Positions 18,843 to 27,505 of a stretch of 64,000 bases of DNA are shown piece by piece. Within the stretch, counting starts at the first letter, position 1, and each line of letters starts with the position of its first letter. The stretch is from Corticimicrobacter populi (GTDB lineage Bacteria > Pseudomonadota > Gammaproteobacteria > Burkholderiales > Burkholderiaceae_B), in NCBI RefSeq assembly GCF_003123725.1, contig NZ_QETA01000008.1, forward strand, positions 93,643-157,642. The letters are read 5' to 3'. The notes under the pieces were generated by a model, which did not search any database, had not been told where the DNA came from, and saw only the letters and a list, made by a program, of their open reading frames with translations. Position numbers and translations under genes: made by a program.

Positions 18843-20117
18843 ATGACTACCGTTACCTTGCCAGCCCCCAATCCTGCGCTTGTCCGGTCCGTGGCCGAAC
18901 AGGCCCAGGCCCTGACCCCCCAACTGGTGCAATGGCGCCGACACCTGCATGCCCATCCCGAACTGGGCTGGCAGGAAGCCGCCACCACCGCCTATGTAGC
19001 GCGACATGTCGAAGCGCTCGGCTTCGACATCAAGACCGGCGCACCCGTCATCGGCAGCAAGACCCTGGGTGCCCCCGCGGAAGGCCCTGCGCACACCGGC
19101 TGCATTGCCGAACTGCACTTCGACCGGCCCGGCCCAACCGTCGCCATCCGTGCCGACCTTGATGCGCTGCCGATCCACGAAGTAGACACACAAGGGCAGG
19201 GCCATCGCCCCGCCGAAGAAGGCTGGCACTCGCAGCACACCGGTGTCATGCATGCCTGTGGACACGACGGGCACCTGGCCATCGCACTGGGCATTGCCCA
19301 GATCATGGCCGCGCAGAAAGCACTCCTGTGCGGCACCCTGCGCCTGATCTTCCAGCCGGCAGAAGAGGGCACCCGAGGTGCCCGCGCCATCGTGGAACAG
19401 GGCTGGCTCGATGACGTGGATGTCTTCCTGGGCTTTCATATCGGCCTGGGCGTCCCCTCCGATACCGTGGCGCTGGACCCGGTCGGCTTCCTGGCCACGC
19501 GCAAGTACAGCGTGACCTATCACGGAGCCCCCGCCCACGCCGGCCGCGCCCCGGAGACCGGCCGCAACGCGCTGCTCGGTGCCTGCCAGGCCACCCTCGG
19601 CCTGCACGCCCTGGCGCAGTCCGGCCAGCCGGGTATCCGCGTGAACGTCGGCACCATGCACGCCGGCCAGGCGCTCAATATCGTGCCGGACGAAGCCCGA
19701 TTTGGCGTCGAGTTGCGCGCCGAGCGCCAGCACGATCTGGACGCACTGGATCCCCGTGTACAGGCATTGATTACAGGGACGGCGGCGGCGCACCAACTGG
19801 AAGCGGATATTCGGCTGATCGGCGAGGCGCGTGACTGGGAGAACCCTGCCGACATGGTGGCGTGGGCGAGGGAGGTTGCGCAGTGCAGTGGTGCCTTTCG
19901 GGACACGGTGAGTCGCTACGATGTGCGCGTCAGTGAAGATGCCACGTTGATGACGCATGCGGTGGCTGCGAGGGGGGGAAAGGCCGCTTATATGGTGCTG
20001 GGGGCAGATCTGCCCAGTGGGCACCATACGGCTGAGTTTGATTTTGATGAAGGGGTGCTGGGGAAGGGGGTCGCGTTGGTGGGGGGGATGGTGGGGGTGG
20101 TTTTGGGAGCGGGGTGA
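18843..20117 (+). CDS. M20-family metal-dependent amidohydrolase
   Basis: 424 aa. The dimetal M20 motifs are present: MHACGHDGHLA, QPAEEGTRGARAIVEQG and SGHHTAEFDFDE. The region APAHAGRAPETGRNAL is the usual lid/dimerisation motif. Members hydrolyse N-acyl amino acids, hippurate or aminobenzoyl-glutamate; the ending and overall pattern are closest to the AbgA-like group. It is probably cytoplasmic, with no signal peptide. It follows the XRE-cupin regulator closely. The last 150 bp are G-rich, an oddity of base composition rather than a frame break. Confidence 0.87.
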   Translation: MTTVTLPAPNPALVRSVAEQAQALTPQLVQWRRHLHAHPELGWQEAATTAYVARHVEALGFDIKTGAPVIGSKTLGAPAEGPAHTGCIAELHFDRPGPTVAIRADLDALPIHEVDTQGQGHRPAEEGWHSQHTGVMHACGHDGHLAIALGIAQIMAAQKALLCGTLRLIFQPAEEGTRGARAIVEQGWLDDVDVFLGFHIGLGVPSDTVALDPVGFLATRKYSVTYHGAPAHAGRAPETGRNALLGACQATLGLHALAQSGQPGIRVNVGTMHAGQALNIVPDEARFGVELRAERQHDLDALDPRVQALITGTAAAHQLEADIRLIGEARDWENPADMVAWAREVAQCSGAFRDTVSRYDVRVSEDATLMTHAVAARGGKAAYMVLGADLPSGHHTAEFDFDEGVLGKGVALVGGMVGVVLGAG

Positions 20118-20127
20118 AAGTTGGAAT

Positions 20128-20267
20128 CTACCAATAGTGAAAATTATCGATCCGCAAATTTTTAGGCATGCCAGAGCCGTAGCCAAACTCCTGCGGCAGG
20201 CCTTCCCAGACGATGCCCATCATCAGCACAAAATGATGCCGCTAAATGCAGTACGGCCATCAAACCA
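20128..20267 (-). pseudogene. Remnant of IS5-family transposase, frameshifted
   Basis: Reading the minus strand from 20267 gives WFDGRTAFSGIILC, then after a shift of frame GIVWEGLPQEFGYGSGM, ending at a stop at 20128. This matches the N-terminal region of IS5-type transposases (pattern DDR.AFTGILFVL...G..WE.LPQEMGCGSGM). The rest of the element is absent and I see no terminal repeats. The fragment lies just after the M20 gene, at the left edge of a compositionally mixed patch. Confidence 0.5.
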
Positions 20268-20371
20268 AGACCCTCAGCCTTGCAATGAGAGATTCCAGGC
20301 AGGGATCCATGCTTCCATTTGATTTGCAGACTGCTATATTTTCTGGTTTTGTAGGCGTTATGTGATCAGGA

Positions 20372-20650
20372 ATGGATAAGCCAAGAATCAGAGTGGACTT
20401 CAATTCGCTAATAGATAAAGATTTGGTTCTTCTCTCTAAAGATGATGAAATCGAAGACTCCTCAGGACAAAAAATCATGCTGTGGGTTGGTAGGCCTGTA
20501 GCAATATATGAATACAATCACTATGAAAATGGTGAAAAAGAATATTTACTGGCTGAAGGTTTTGCAGTATTGAATGATTTTCAAAAATATCCCATTTCAA
20601 AGTGGTGTTGTCGTATAAATTTGAACGGAATTGATGTGTTAATCACATAA
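20372..20650 (+). CDS. AT-rich 92-aa hypothetical protein
   Basis: I do not recognise this protein. It is acidic at the N-terminus (VDFNSLIDKDLVLLSKDDE) and predicted mostly beta in the middle (KIMLWVGRPVAIYEYNHY). It ends with a Cys-Cys pair in KWCCRINLNG. It has no signal peptide or membrane helix. Coding sequence is far more AT-rich than the neighbours, indicating transfer. An AGGA lies a few bases before the ATG. It sits between two transposase remnants. It could be a cargo or immunity-type protein, but nothing shows this directly. Confidence 0.55.
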   Translation: MDKPRIRVDFNSLIDKDLVLLSKDDEIEDSSGQKIMLWVGRPVAIYEYNHYENGEKEYLLAEGFAVLNDFQKYPISKWCCRINLNGIDVLIT

Positions 20651-20830
20651 GCCAAAAATCTTCTTTCACACTTAATGAACCACTGCAAAGATCCCAGTTT
20701 GGCTCGTAAAATATATATTGCATCGCCATCATCGACCGAGAACATCCATAGCTAAAATATCTGGGATTATGAGCAAAGGGGATCACGATAGGATCGGCAC
20801 GGTGAGTCCACCGATGCTCAAGACTGCAAT

Positions 20831-20911
20831 TGCCACGCTACGATCCTGATGCTGACCCGTATCGCCGATTACCCGATCAACTGCATCCAGGATTTATTCC
20901 ATGACATCTGG
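20831..20911 (+). pseudogene. Possible C-terminal scrap of an IS66 transposase
   Basis: The frame from 20831 reads LTRIADYPINCIQDLFHDIW at its end, resembling the C-terminal LTRIADHPINRI.DLLPW pattern of IS66 TnpC proteins. Nothing upstream in the 250-bp gap continues the match, and no terminal repeat is visible. The fragment runs into the start of the pRiA4b-like gene. Apart from this, the 20651-20900 stretch holds nothing that I can support. Confidence 0.33.
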
Positions 20912-21512
20912 ATTTACCCTGCAAAGAACAGGCGACGTAAGCCGTGCAAAGGTCGTTCCCCTGCAAGGCACAGCGCTGGTGCTGCGCATCGAACTGCGAT
21001 ACATCACACCTATCATCCATCGCACCATCGTCGTGCCTAGTCGCATCACGCTGCCCAAGCTGCACAAGACGATTCTGCGAGCGATGGGCTGGCAGGGGGG
21101 ACACCTGCATGAGTTCCAAATCAATGGCGTTCGCTATGGCGAACTGGATCCCAACTACTCGGAATTCAACCTTCAAAGCGAAAAGCGGGTGCGTCTGGAC
21201 AAAGCCCTGGGTGATACCCAAGATCTTGCCTACCTCTACGACTTCGGTGACAACTGGGAGCACGACCTGCGCATCATGGAAGTGGCGTTCTTTAACGATC
21301 CACTGACTTCGCCCATATGTCTGGACGGCGCAAATGCCTGCCCGCCCGAAGATGTCGGCGGTCTGCCGGGCTACGAGCACTTCGTGCGAGTACTCTCCGA
21401 CAGGACTCACCCTGAATACGATGACATGCTGCTCTGGCACGGCAAGCGCTTCGATCCCGCCGCTTTCGACCTCGATGAGGTCAATCAGCGATTGCGTCAA
21501 ATACAGATCTAA
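20901..21512 (+). CDS. Plasmid pRiA4b ORF-3-family protein
   Basis: 203 aa. Family motifs are clear: HLHEFQINGVRYG, YLYDFGDNWEHDL and PPEDVGGLPGYEHFVRVL. These belong to the pRiA4b ORF-3-like family, found on plasmids and genomic islands; its biochemical role is unknown. AGGA lies 8 nt before the ATG. The context (IS remnants on one side, an Rpn nuclease on the other) fits a mobile or accessory origin. The gene is intact. Confidence 0.85.
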   Translation: MTSGFTLQRTGDVSRAKVVPLQGTALVLRIELRYITPIIHRTIVVPSRITLPKLHKTILRAMGWQGGHLHEFQINGVRYGELDPNYSEFNLQSEKRVRLDKALGDTQDLAYLYDFGDNWEHDLRIMEVAFFNDPLTSPICLDGANACPPEDVGGLPGYEHFVRVLSDRTHPEYDDMLLWHGKRFDPAAFDLDEVNQRLRQIQI

Positions 21513-21548
21513 TTCAAGACTATATTGGGCGGACGCTGTACAGACAGC

Positions 21549-22571
21549 TCAGAGAGGCGATTCGAACATATCCTCAATCCGTTCGGCATCGAGTACCTGC
21601 ATCGTCCATTGCTGCAAGGTGGGCAGGTCGGCAGTGGCGATACGCGCCTGTATCGGGGCTGGAATGTGGCTGAATTTGCGCAGCAAGAGTTGATTGAGCA
21701 TGGTCTGCAGTGCTGCCTGACGACCTTGCTCTTGCCCTTGTTGAATGCCTTGCTGCAAACCTTCTGCCCGCCCCTGCGCCAACCCTTGCTCGACCCCTTT
21801 GCGAGTAGCACGATTGAGAGCCGTGCGCTCATCAAGCATGGCAATATCACGCTGCAACGCGGCCCAGCGCAGTTTTTCGTCAGCGGACAGGGTTTGCAGG
21901 TGTTGTAATGTTTCTTGCACAGGGGGATGGGTGATCTGCTTCATGACGGCCTCGTCCAGGTTGTGCAGCAGGCAGGCGATCCAGGCGTGTAGTTCGGGCG
22001 GCAGACCGCCGAGCCGTTCAGCCTTGGGCAGTTCCATTATATGCAGTTGCAAGGCTTCCTTGAAGCAGACGGCGGGAGTCTGCTCGTCACGCAGGGCCAA
22101 CCGCCAGAGAGCTTGTTGTGGGTGTTCTGGGAATAGATCATGCGCCAGCAGGCTGATGCCAATGACAGGTCGCAGACCGTCGTAGTTCTGGCCCGCCTGC
22201 AATTGCTCCGACAGACCACGGGCGAGGTAATACACATTGCGTTCAGGCCAGGGTTCCTCGCGACGGACCTGCATTTCGATGATGAACAGGGCCTCGGTGG
22301 CATCGCGCACCAGAATATCCATGACAATGCGCTTGCCATTGACGTGACGCGGCAAAATATCGGGGTTGAGGACTTTGACGACCGCAATCGGCGTGGGCCA
22401 TTGCAATATGGCATTGATCAGATCCGACAGCAGATGCAGGTGCCGGCTGAAGAGTGCCTTGAACACCAGGTCGTTGGTCAGGCGCAGGCCGGGCAGTGGG
22501 GTAATGTGGTCAGATGATGTAGCCGTACTCGATATAACAACCTGCCCTTGCTGCATCTTGGATTCTGACAT
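21549..22571 (-). CDS. Rpn-family PD-(D/E)XK nuclease / putative transposase
   Basis: 340 aa. The N-terminal domain (LRLTNDLVFKALFSRHLHLLSDLINAIL) leads to a nuclease core. There VMDILVRD...FIIEMQV supplies the Asp and Glu-x-Gln residues typical of the PDDEXK_2/Rpn group, with Gln in place of the classical Lys. A central helical domain precedes a Gly/Gln-rich repeat (EQGLAQGRAEGLQQGIQQG) and a terminal helix. Rpn proteins promote RecA-independent recombination in E. coli and many are linked to phage defence. The ATG at 22571 has GGGAG 8 nt upstream; an earlier start at 22598 lacks one. Confidence 0.85.
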   Translation of the reverse strand: MSESKMQQGQVVISSTATSSDHITPLPGLRLTNDLVFKALFSRHLHLLSDLINAILQWPTPIAVVKVLNPDILPRHVNGKRIVMDILVRDATEALFIIEMQVRREEPWPERNVYYLARGLSEQLQAGQNYDGLRPVIGISLLAHDLFPEHPQQALWRLALRDEQTPAVCFKEALQLHIMELPKAERLGGLPPELHAWIACLLHNLDEAVMKQITHPPVQETLQHLQTLSADEKLRWAALQRDIAMLDERTALNRATRKGVEQGLAQGRAEGLQQGIQQGQEQGRQAALQTMLNQLLLRKFSHIPAPIQARIATADLPTLQQWTMQVLDAERIEDMFESPL

Positions 22572-22676
22572 CACGGCAACTCCCTGTCTGTGTGGCAACA
22601 GCAGGCAATCTACCGGATGGCTGAATCATTGAAAATTGGACAAAATTGTCACTCCGTACATCTGCCAATAGCCCCC

Positions 22677-24005
22677 TCAAATCATCCCCGGCTTCCCCAG
22701 CTCCGTCCCATCCACCAGCCGCGCATGCCTGAACGGTGCCGGATCCACGATCGGCGTATCCCCGCACACCAGATCCGCCACCAGCCGACCCGCCCCCGGC
22801 CCGATCCCGAAGCCATGCGCGCTGAATCCCGCCGCGATCAGCAGCCCTTGCGGCCCGGCCGGCGAGATCACCGGGATCAGGTCCGGCGTGCTGTCGATCA
22901 ATCCGCCCCAGGCGCGCACCACCTGCAGCGCGGCCATGGCCGGGTACTCTTTCTTGATGGCCCGCAGGGCTTCATCGACCATCGCATGATCAGGCGCAGG
23001 GTCCACGATGCGTTGCCGCTCGAATGGCGACTCGCCATCCATCTGCCAATGCTCATTGGCCTCCGGCCCCCGGAAAAATGACTTGCCGATCCTGATCTTG
23101 AGGTTGGGCAGCCGGTTGCGAAAACCCGGCCAGAACTGCCGGGCATGACGGAACAATTGCGGCGTGATTTCCAGCCGGCCACGACCGGAGACAGACAGCG
23201 CATAGGCACCATCGATGGTCGGGCGCAGGGCGAAGGTCGGGGTGTACAGCGGCGTGGAAATCACGCCGGGCGCGGCATCCGAGGTCAGCATGGCGGTGCC
23301 GTTGACATGCGCCAGCGGCAGGGTCAGGCCATGTCGCCGGCAGAACAGCGAGGCCCAGGTGCCACCCGCGCACACCACGGTCGAGGCACGCACCAGGCCG
23401 CGTTCGGTCCAGACACCACTGATGCGCCCAGCCTCGATATCCAGGCCTCGCACGGCGCAATTCTGGTGGACCAGCGCGCCCAGTTTCTGCGCGGCGCGGG
23501 CCAGTGCCGGGCTGGCTCGAAAAGGATCGGCATGGCCGTCGTCATGCGACCAGACACCGCCCAGCCATTGGGTGGTGCTGCCCGATGTCAGTTCGCGGGC
23601 GCGAGAAGGGGTCAGGATTTCACTGGTGAAACCGAAGTCCCGCGCCTTGGTACCCCACGCCTGCCAGGTATCGATCTCGCTCTGGCGGGTGGTCGCATAG
23701 ACAATGCCCGAACGCCGAAAGCCCAGTTCTTCACCCGTCTCGGCACCCAGTTCGCCCCAGCGGCGCAGGCTGTACATCGCCAGCGGCAGTTCGCGATGGT
23801 CGCGATTCTGCTGGCGGCACCATCCCCAGTTGCGGCTGGACTGTTCGGCACCGACCAGGCCTTTCTCAAACAGGGCCACCCGCACACCCTTGCGAGCCAG
23901 TTCATAGGCCGCCGCCGTTCCCACGATGCCCGCACCGATAACCACGACATCGACGGCCTGCGGAAACTCGCCGCTGTCCGGCACCGCTTCGATATTCTGC
24001 AACAT
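22677..24005 (-). CDS. DadA/GlyOx-like FAD-dependent amino-acid oxidoreductase
   Basis: 442 aa. The N-terminal dinucleotide-binding motif is VVVIGAGIVGTAAAYELARKG, followed by SSRNWGWCRQQNRD. The C-terminal FAD contact is SAHGFGIGPGAGRLVAD. This is the DAO fold used by D-amino-acid dehydrogenases and sarcosine/opine oxidases. The substrate is unknown; the adjacent ABC importer and PuuB-like oxidase suggest a secondary amine or opine-type compound. The start at 24005 fits the fold; AAGGAAACC lies slightly far upstream. It is probably the end of the long minus-strand catabolic operon. Confidence 0.82.
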   Translation of the reverse strand: MLQNIEAVPDSGEFPQAVDVVVIGAGIVGTAAAYELARKGVRVALFEKGLVGAEQSSRNWGWCRQQNRDHRELPLAMYSLRRWGELGAETGEELGFRRSGIVYATTRQSEIDTWQAWGTKARDFGFTSEILTPSRARELTSGSTTQWLGGVWSHDDGHADPFRASPALARAAQKLGALVHQNCAVRGLDIEAGRISGVWTERGLVRASTVVCAGGTWASLFCRRHGLTLPLAHVNGTAMLTSDAAPGVISTPLYTPTFALRPTIDGAYALSVSGRGRLEITPQLFRHARQFWPGFRNRLPNLKIRIGKSFFRGPEANEHWQMDGESPFERQRIVDPAPDHAMVDEALRAIKKEYPAMAALQVVRAWGGLIDSTPDLIPVISPAGPQGLLIAAGFSAHGFGIGPGAGRLVADLVCGDTPIVDPAPFRHARLVDGTELGKPGMI

Positions 24006-24054
24006 GCTCTTGGTTTCCTTGGAAAGTTTTGAAGGCCCGCCAGGGCCTGCCTCG

Positions 24055-24933
24055 TCAGGCCAGCGCCTGCGACGCCAATGCAAATCTCGACGAGCCCCCT
24101 GCGGGAATCGGCCATGCGCCTTTCGCCATGACAGCCACGGTATCGACCTGCTGCAACCCACGCGCCAGCAGTGCCGTCTGCAAGCCAGAGGTCTCGGGAA
24201 TATCAATGCGCACCAATCCGGGACCGGCCTCGGCCAGCAGGGTATCGATCAGGGCCAGCGCACAGTCGCGATCAGGGGCGATCACCGGGCCGATCACCTG
24301 CCCACGGCCAAACAGGCGCACCACCGCATAGGCCTGCAAGCGCCCATCGCGGTACAGGCCCACCATGCGCCCGGCGCTGGCCAGGGCCTGCAGCAACGCT
24401 GCCCGTCCCATGCCGGTTGCGCCGTCATCCAACGCAATCGCCTCGCGCAAGGCCGATGCGTCTGCCAGCTCGGCAATCTGTCCGGCCACGACCACGGGCG
24501 TGACCGGCGCAGGCTCGCCCTGCATCTGCAGCACCTGGCCTGCCGGCACAAAACCCTGTCGGGCATACACGCCTGCGCCTGCCGGCGTGGCATGCAGCAA
24601 GACCGGCTCGCTGGCGCAATCGGCCAGCAGCTTCTCCACCATCTGGCTGGCCATGCCGCGCCCGCGATGGGTATCAGCCACGATAATCAGACCGATCGTC
24701 ATGCCATGCGCATAGCGCCAACGCAGGGCCACGCCCACCAGCGCATCCTGTTCCCAGACCGCCAGACCTTCACCCAATGCCAGGCAGAAGGCCCAGTCTT
24801 CGAGGCGATGCGGCCAGCGAGCGGCGACCGAAAGGGCGTGTGCCCTGGGCAGGTCCTGCTCACGCAGGGGCTGGAACTGCCATGCAGATTCCTGTTGTTG
24901 CAGCATGTCTGGATTCTCCAATGTCTCGGCCAT
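24055..24933 (-). CDS. GNAT-family N-acetyltransferase, probable tandem domains
   Basis: 292 aa. The first GNAT domain shows IVADTHRGRGMASQMVEKLL (acetyl-CoA loop, about residues 85-105) and AGAGVYARQGFV. A second half repeats the fold less clearly (AYAVVRLFGRGQVIGPVIAP). The ATG overlaps the stop of the ABC ATPase gene (TAATG), so the two are translationally coupled. A role in acetylating the imported compound, or in detoxifying it, is possible but not shown. An upstream start at 25005 would overlap the ATPase gene and is unlikely. Confidence 0.8.
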   Translation of the reverse strand: MAETLENPDMLQQQESAWQFQPLREQDLPRAHALSVAARWPHRLEDWAFCLALGEGLAVWEQDALVGVALRWRYAHGMTIGLIIVADTHRGRGMASQMVEKLLADCASEPVLLHATPAGAGVYARQGFVPAGQVLQMQGEPAPVTPVVVAGQIAELADASALREAIALDDGATGMGRAALLQALASAGRMVGLYRDGRLQAYAVVRLFGRGQVIGPVIAPDRDCALALIDTLLAEAGPGLVRIDIPETSGLQTALLARGLQQVDTVAVMAKGAWPIPAGGSSRFALASQALA

Positions 24934-26642
24934 TATTGTCGTTCCGCCAGCAGTTGCTGGCGTGACCTGTCGGCACTGATGCGCGCCGTGGCTTCTTCCA
25001 GCCATCCCTGGCGCAGTTCCGGCACCGAGTTGACCAGCAGGTCGGTGTAGGGATGCCGGGGTGGTACGGTCAGCTCACCGCGCGCGCAATGATCGACCTG
25101 CTTGCCCCGGTACAGCACCATCACCTCGTCACAGATGGCGCGCACCACCGAGATGTCATGGCTGATGAAGATATAGGCAAGGCCCAGCTCCCGGCGCAAT
25201 TCCGCCAGCAACTCCAGAATGGCCGCCCCCACCACCGTATCCAGCGCCGAGGTCACTTCGTCGCACAGGATCAGGTCGGGTTCGGCAGCCAATGCCCGGG
25301 CCAGATTGATGCGCTGCTTCTGCCCGCCCGACAGTTCCGAGGGCAGGCGCTGCGCAATGGCCGCCGGCAGACGCACCATGTCCAGCAACTGGATGACCCG
25401 CTGACGCACCTTGTCAGGCGGGCAGCAGTTGAAGACCTGCAGCGGGCGCATCAGGATTTCCTCGATCGTGCGTTTGGGGTTGAGCACGGTGTCCGCATTC
25501 TGGAAAACCAGTTGAATACGGCGGCGGTCATCCTGGTCGCGCTGCATGAAGCGCGGGGCCAAAGGCCGGCCATCGAAGCGTATCTGTCCCTGGTAGGGTG
25601 CCACCAGTCCCGCGATCGTCCAGGCCAGCGACGACTTGCCGGAGCCGGACTCACCGATGATGCCCAGGGTTGTGCCACGCGCCACGCGCAGATCGATATC
25701 CGTCAGGACCTTGATGGGCGGTACCCCCTGGCGATCCGGCTTGCCGTATCCTGCCGACAGGCCCGACACCTCCAGCAGCGGGCGGATGCCTGCGCTTTCC
25801 GGGGACAGAGCCGCCGGTGCCTGCTCGACGGTCTCGACCACAGTTTCCGGGCGGGCGGCAGCCAGCAGGCTGCGGGTATACGGATGCTGCGGATTGGTCA
25901 GTATCTGGCCGATCTCGCCATATTCCTGGATTTCCCCGCCGTTGAGCACCACCACCCGATCCGCCATCTGGGCCACCACGGCCAGGTCGTGCGAAACATA
26001 CACGGCACTGGTATGGCGCTCGCGGATGGCTTCCTTGAAAGCACGCAGCACGTCGATCTGCGTGGTCACATCCAGGGCGGTGGTCGGTTCGTCGAACACC
26101 ACCACATCCGGATCGTTGATCAGTGCCATGGCCGCCATCAGGCGCTGCAACTGCCCGCCCGATACCTGGTGCGGATAACGCTCGCCAATCGTCTCGGGGG
26201 CAGGCAGCGCCAGTGCTCGGAACAATTCGACGGCCTTGAACCGCGCCTGCTGCGGCGTCATCAGGCCGTGGATCTGCGCGCCTTCGATCACCTGGTTCAT
26301 GATGGTACGCGACGGGTTGAAAGACGCGGCCGCGCTCTGCGCCACATAGGCAACCTTGCGCCCGCGCAGGGTCCGCAGCGCCCGGTCATCCAGCGCCAGC
26401 ACATCGGTGCCATCGACCCGCACGCATCCCCTCGCGATGCGGCAGCCACGGCGGGCATAGCCGAGCAGGGACAGGGCGATCGTTGTCTTGCCGGAGCCGG
26501 ATTCACCGATCAGGGCCAGCACCTCGCCGCGCCCGACCGAAAAGCCCACGTTGTTGACGATGGTGGTTTCGGGGCCGCCATCGCGACGGGCCACGACCTG
26601 CAGGCCTTCGACCACAACCAGGGGTTCATGTGATGCTCTCAT
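24933..26642 (-). CDS. Fused dual-ATPase of a peptide/opine-type ABC importer
   Basis: 569 aa containing two complete ABC domains, a natural DppD-DppF-type fusion. The first has GESGSGKTT, then QVSGGQLQRLMAAMAL and VVVFDEPTTALD. The second has GESGSGKSS, then ELSGGQKQRINLARAL and LILCDEVTSALD. C-terminal oligopeptide-type extensions follow each domain. The gene overlaps the permease stop by ATGA and has AAGGAG 7 nt before the ATG. It energises uptake with the two permeases and the Tat-exported binding protein encoded upstream. Confidence 0.93.
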   Translation of the reverse strand: MRASHEPLVVVEGLQVVARRDGGPETTIVNNVGFSVGRGEVLALIGESGSGKTTIALSLLGYARRGCRIARGCVRVDGTDVLALDDRALRTLRGRKVAYVAQSAAASFNPSRTIMNQVIEGAQIHGLMTPQQARFKAVELFRALALPAPETIGERYPHQVSGGQLQRLMAAMALINDPDVVVFDEPTTALDVTTQIDVLRAFKEAIRERHTSAVYVSHDLAVVAQMADRVVVLNGGEIQEYGEIGQILTNPQHPYTRSLLAAARPETVVETVEQAPAALSPESAGIRPLLEVSGLSAGYGKPDRQGVPPIKVLTDIDLRVARGTTLGIIGESGSGKSSLAWTIAGLVAPYQGQIRFDGRPLAPRFMQRDQDDRRRIQLVFQNADTVLNPKRTIEEILMRPLQVFNCCPPDKVRQRVIQLLDMVRLPAAIAQRLPSELSGGQKQRINLARALAAEPDLILCDEVTSALDTVVGAAILELLAELRRELGLAYIFISHDISVVRAICDEVMVLYRGKQVDHCARGELTVPPRHPYTDLLVNSVPELRQGWLEEATARISADRSRQQLLAERQ

Positions 26643-27505
26643 GCCTGTACTCCTTTTGCGGCCACGCGCTTGCGCAGCGACAGGCTGTCGATCAGCAGAT
26701 TGACGCCGATCGTCAGCGTGGCGATGGCCACGGCAGGCACGATCACCGCCGGCGCGCCCTCGAACAGCCCCGACATGTTCTCGCGCACCAGTGCACCCCA
26801 GTCGGCATAGGGAGGCTGTACGCCCAGGCCCAGGAAGCTCAGGCCGCTCAGGGTCAGCACGATATAGACGAAGCGCAAGCCGAAATCCGCCAACATGGGA
26901 TGGATCATGTTGGGCAGCAGTTCCCGGAAGGCAATGTAGAAATTGCCCTCGCCGCGCAGCCGCGCCACGATGACGTATTCCATGGCATTGAGGCTCACTG
27001 CCATCGAGCGCGCAATCCGGTAGGAACCCGGCATGTAGGTAATCGCCGCCGTGATAATCAACAGGGGCAGGGAGGAACCGAACACCGCCACGATCAGCAA
27101 CGCGAAAATCTTGCTCGGCGTCACCAGCAACACGTCGTTGATCCGGCTGATGATCTCATCGACCGTGCCGCCAGCTACCACCGCCAGCAGCGCCAGCAGC
27201 GTGCCACCCACGCTGGCGCATATGGCTGCCGTCAAGGCCAGCCCGATGGTCAGTTGGGCGCCATACAGGATCCGGCTCAGCATATCCCGGCCCAGGTAAT
27301 CGGTGCCCAGCCAGAACTGGCTGCTCAGGGAGCCGAAAATATCGTTGTCGGCCAGATCCTCCATGCCGTACGGCGCAAGATAGGGACCCAGCACCATCAT
27401 CGACAGCCAGAACAGCGAAATCACCAGCCCGATTTTGCCGGCCAAAGGCAGCGACACACAGAATCGCCACAGCCCCGACGGCAGGTTCAGTATTTTCTTG
27501 ATCAT
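26639..27505 (-). CDS. DppC-like ABC permease
   Basis: 288 aa with six predicted membrane helices. GTDYLGRDMLSRILYGAQ near residue 67 is the conserved DppC/OppC motif, and the EAA loop is MEYVIVARLRGEGNFYIAFRELLPN. The start at 27505 overlaps the stop of the upstream permease gene (ATGA); an in-frame extension further upstream would lie wholly within that permease gene. It forms the second channel subunit of the importer. Confidence 0.92.
   Translation of the reverse strand: MIKKILNLPSGLWRFCVSLPLAGKIGLVISLFWLSMMVLGPYLAPYGMEDLADNDIFGSLSSQFWLGTDYLGRDMLSRILYGAQLTIGLALTAAICASVGGTLLALLAVVAGGTVDEIISRINDVLLVTPSKIFALLIVAVFGSSLPLLIITAAITYMPGSYRIARSMAVSLNAMEYVIVARLRGEGNFYIAFRELLPNMIHPMLADFGLRFVYIVLTLSGLSFLGLGVQPPYADWGALVRENMSGLFEGAPAVIVPAVAIATLTIGVNLLIDSLSLRKRVAAKGVQA

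Noticed and set aside
20769..20849. 26-codon open frame in the gap before the pRiA4b-like gene
   Set aside because: No ribosome binding site and no similarity; more likely part of decayed transposon sequence.
21740..21800. Repetitive Gly/Gln codons in the Rpn gene as a DNA repeat or CRISPR-like array
   Set aside because: The repetition encodes the usual GxxxG-type helix of Rpn proteins, is in frame and imperfect; no CRISPR repeat-spacer pattern exists anywhere in the window.
25053..26633. Long open frame opposite the dual ABC ATPase; similar ones oppose hyuA (35726-37621) and hyuB
   Set aside because: These arise from codon bias in GC-rich genes; the minus-strand products match well-known families over full length.
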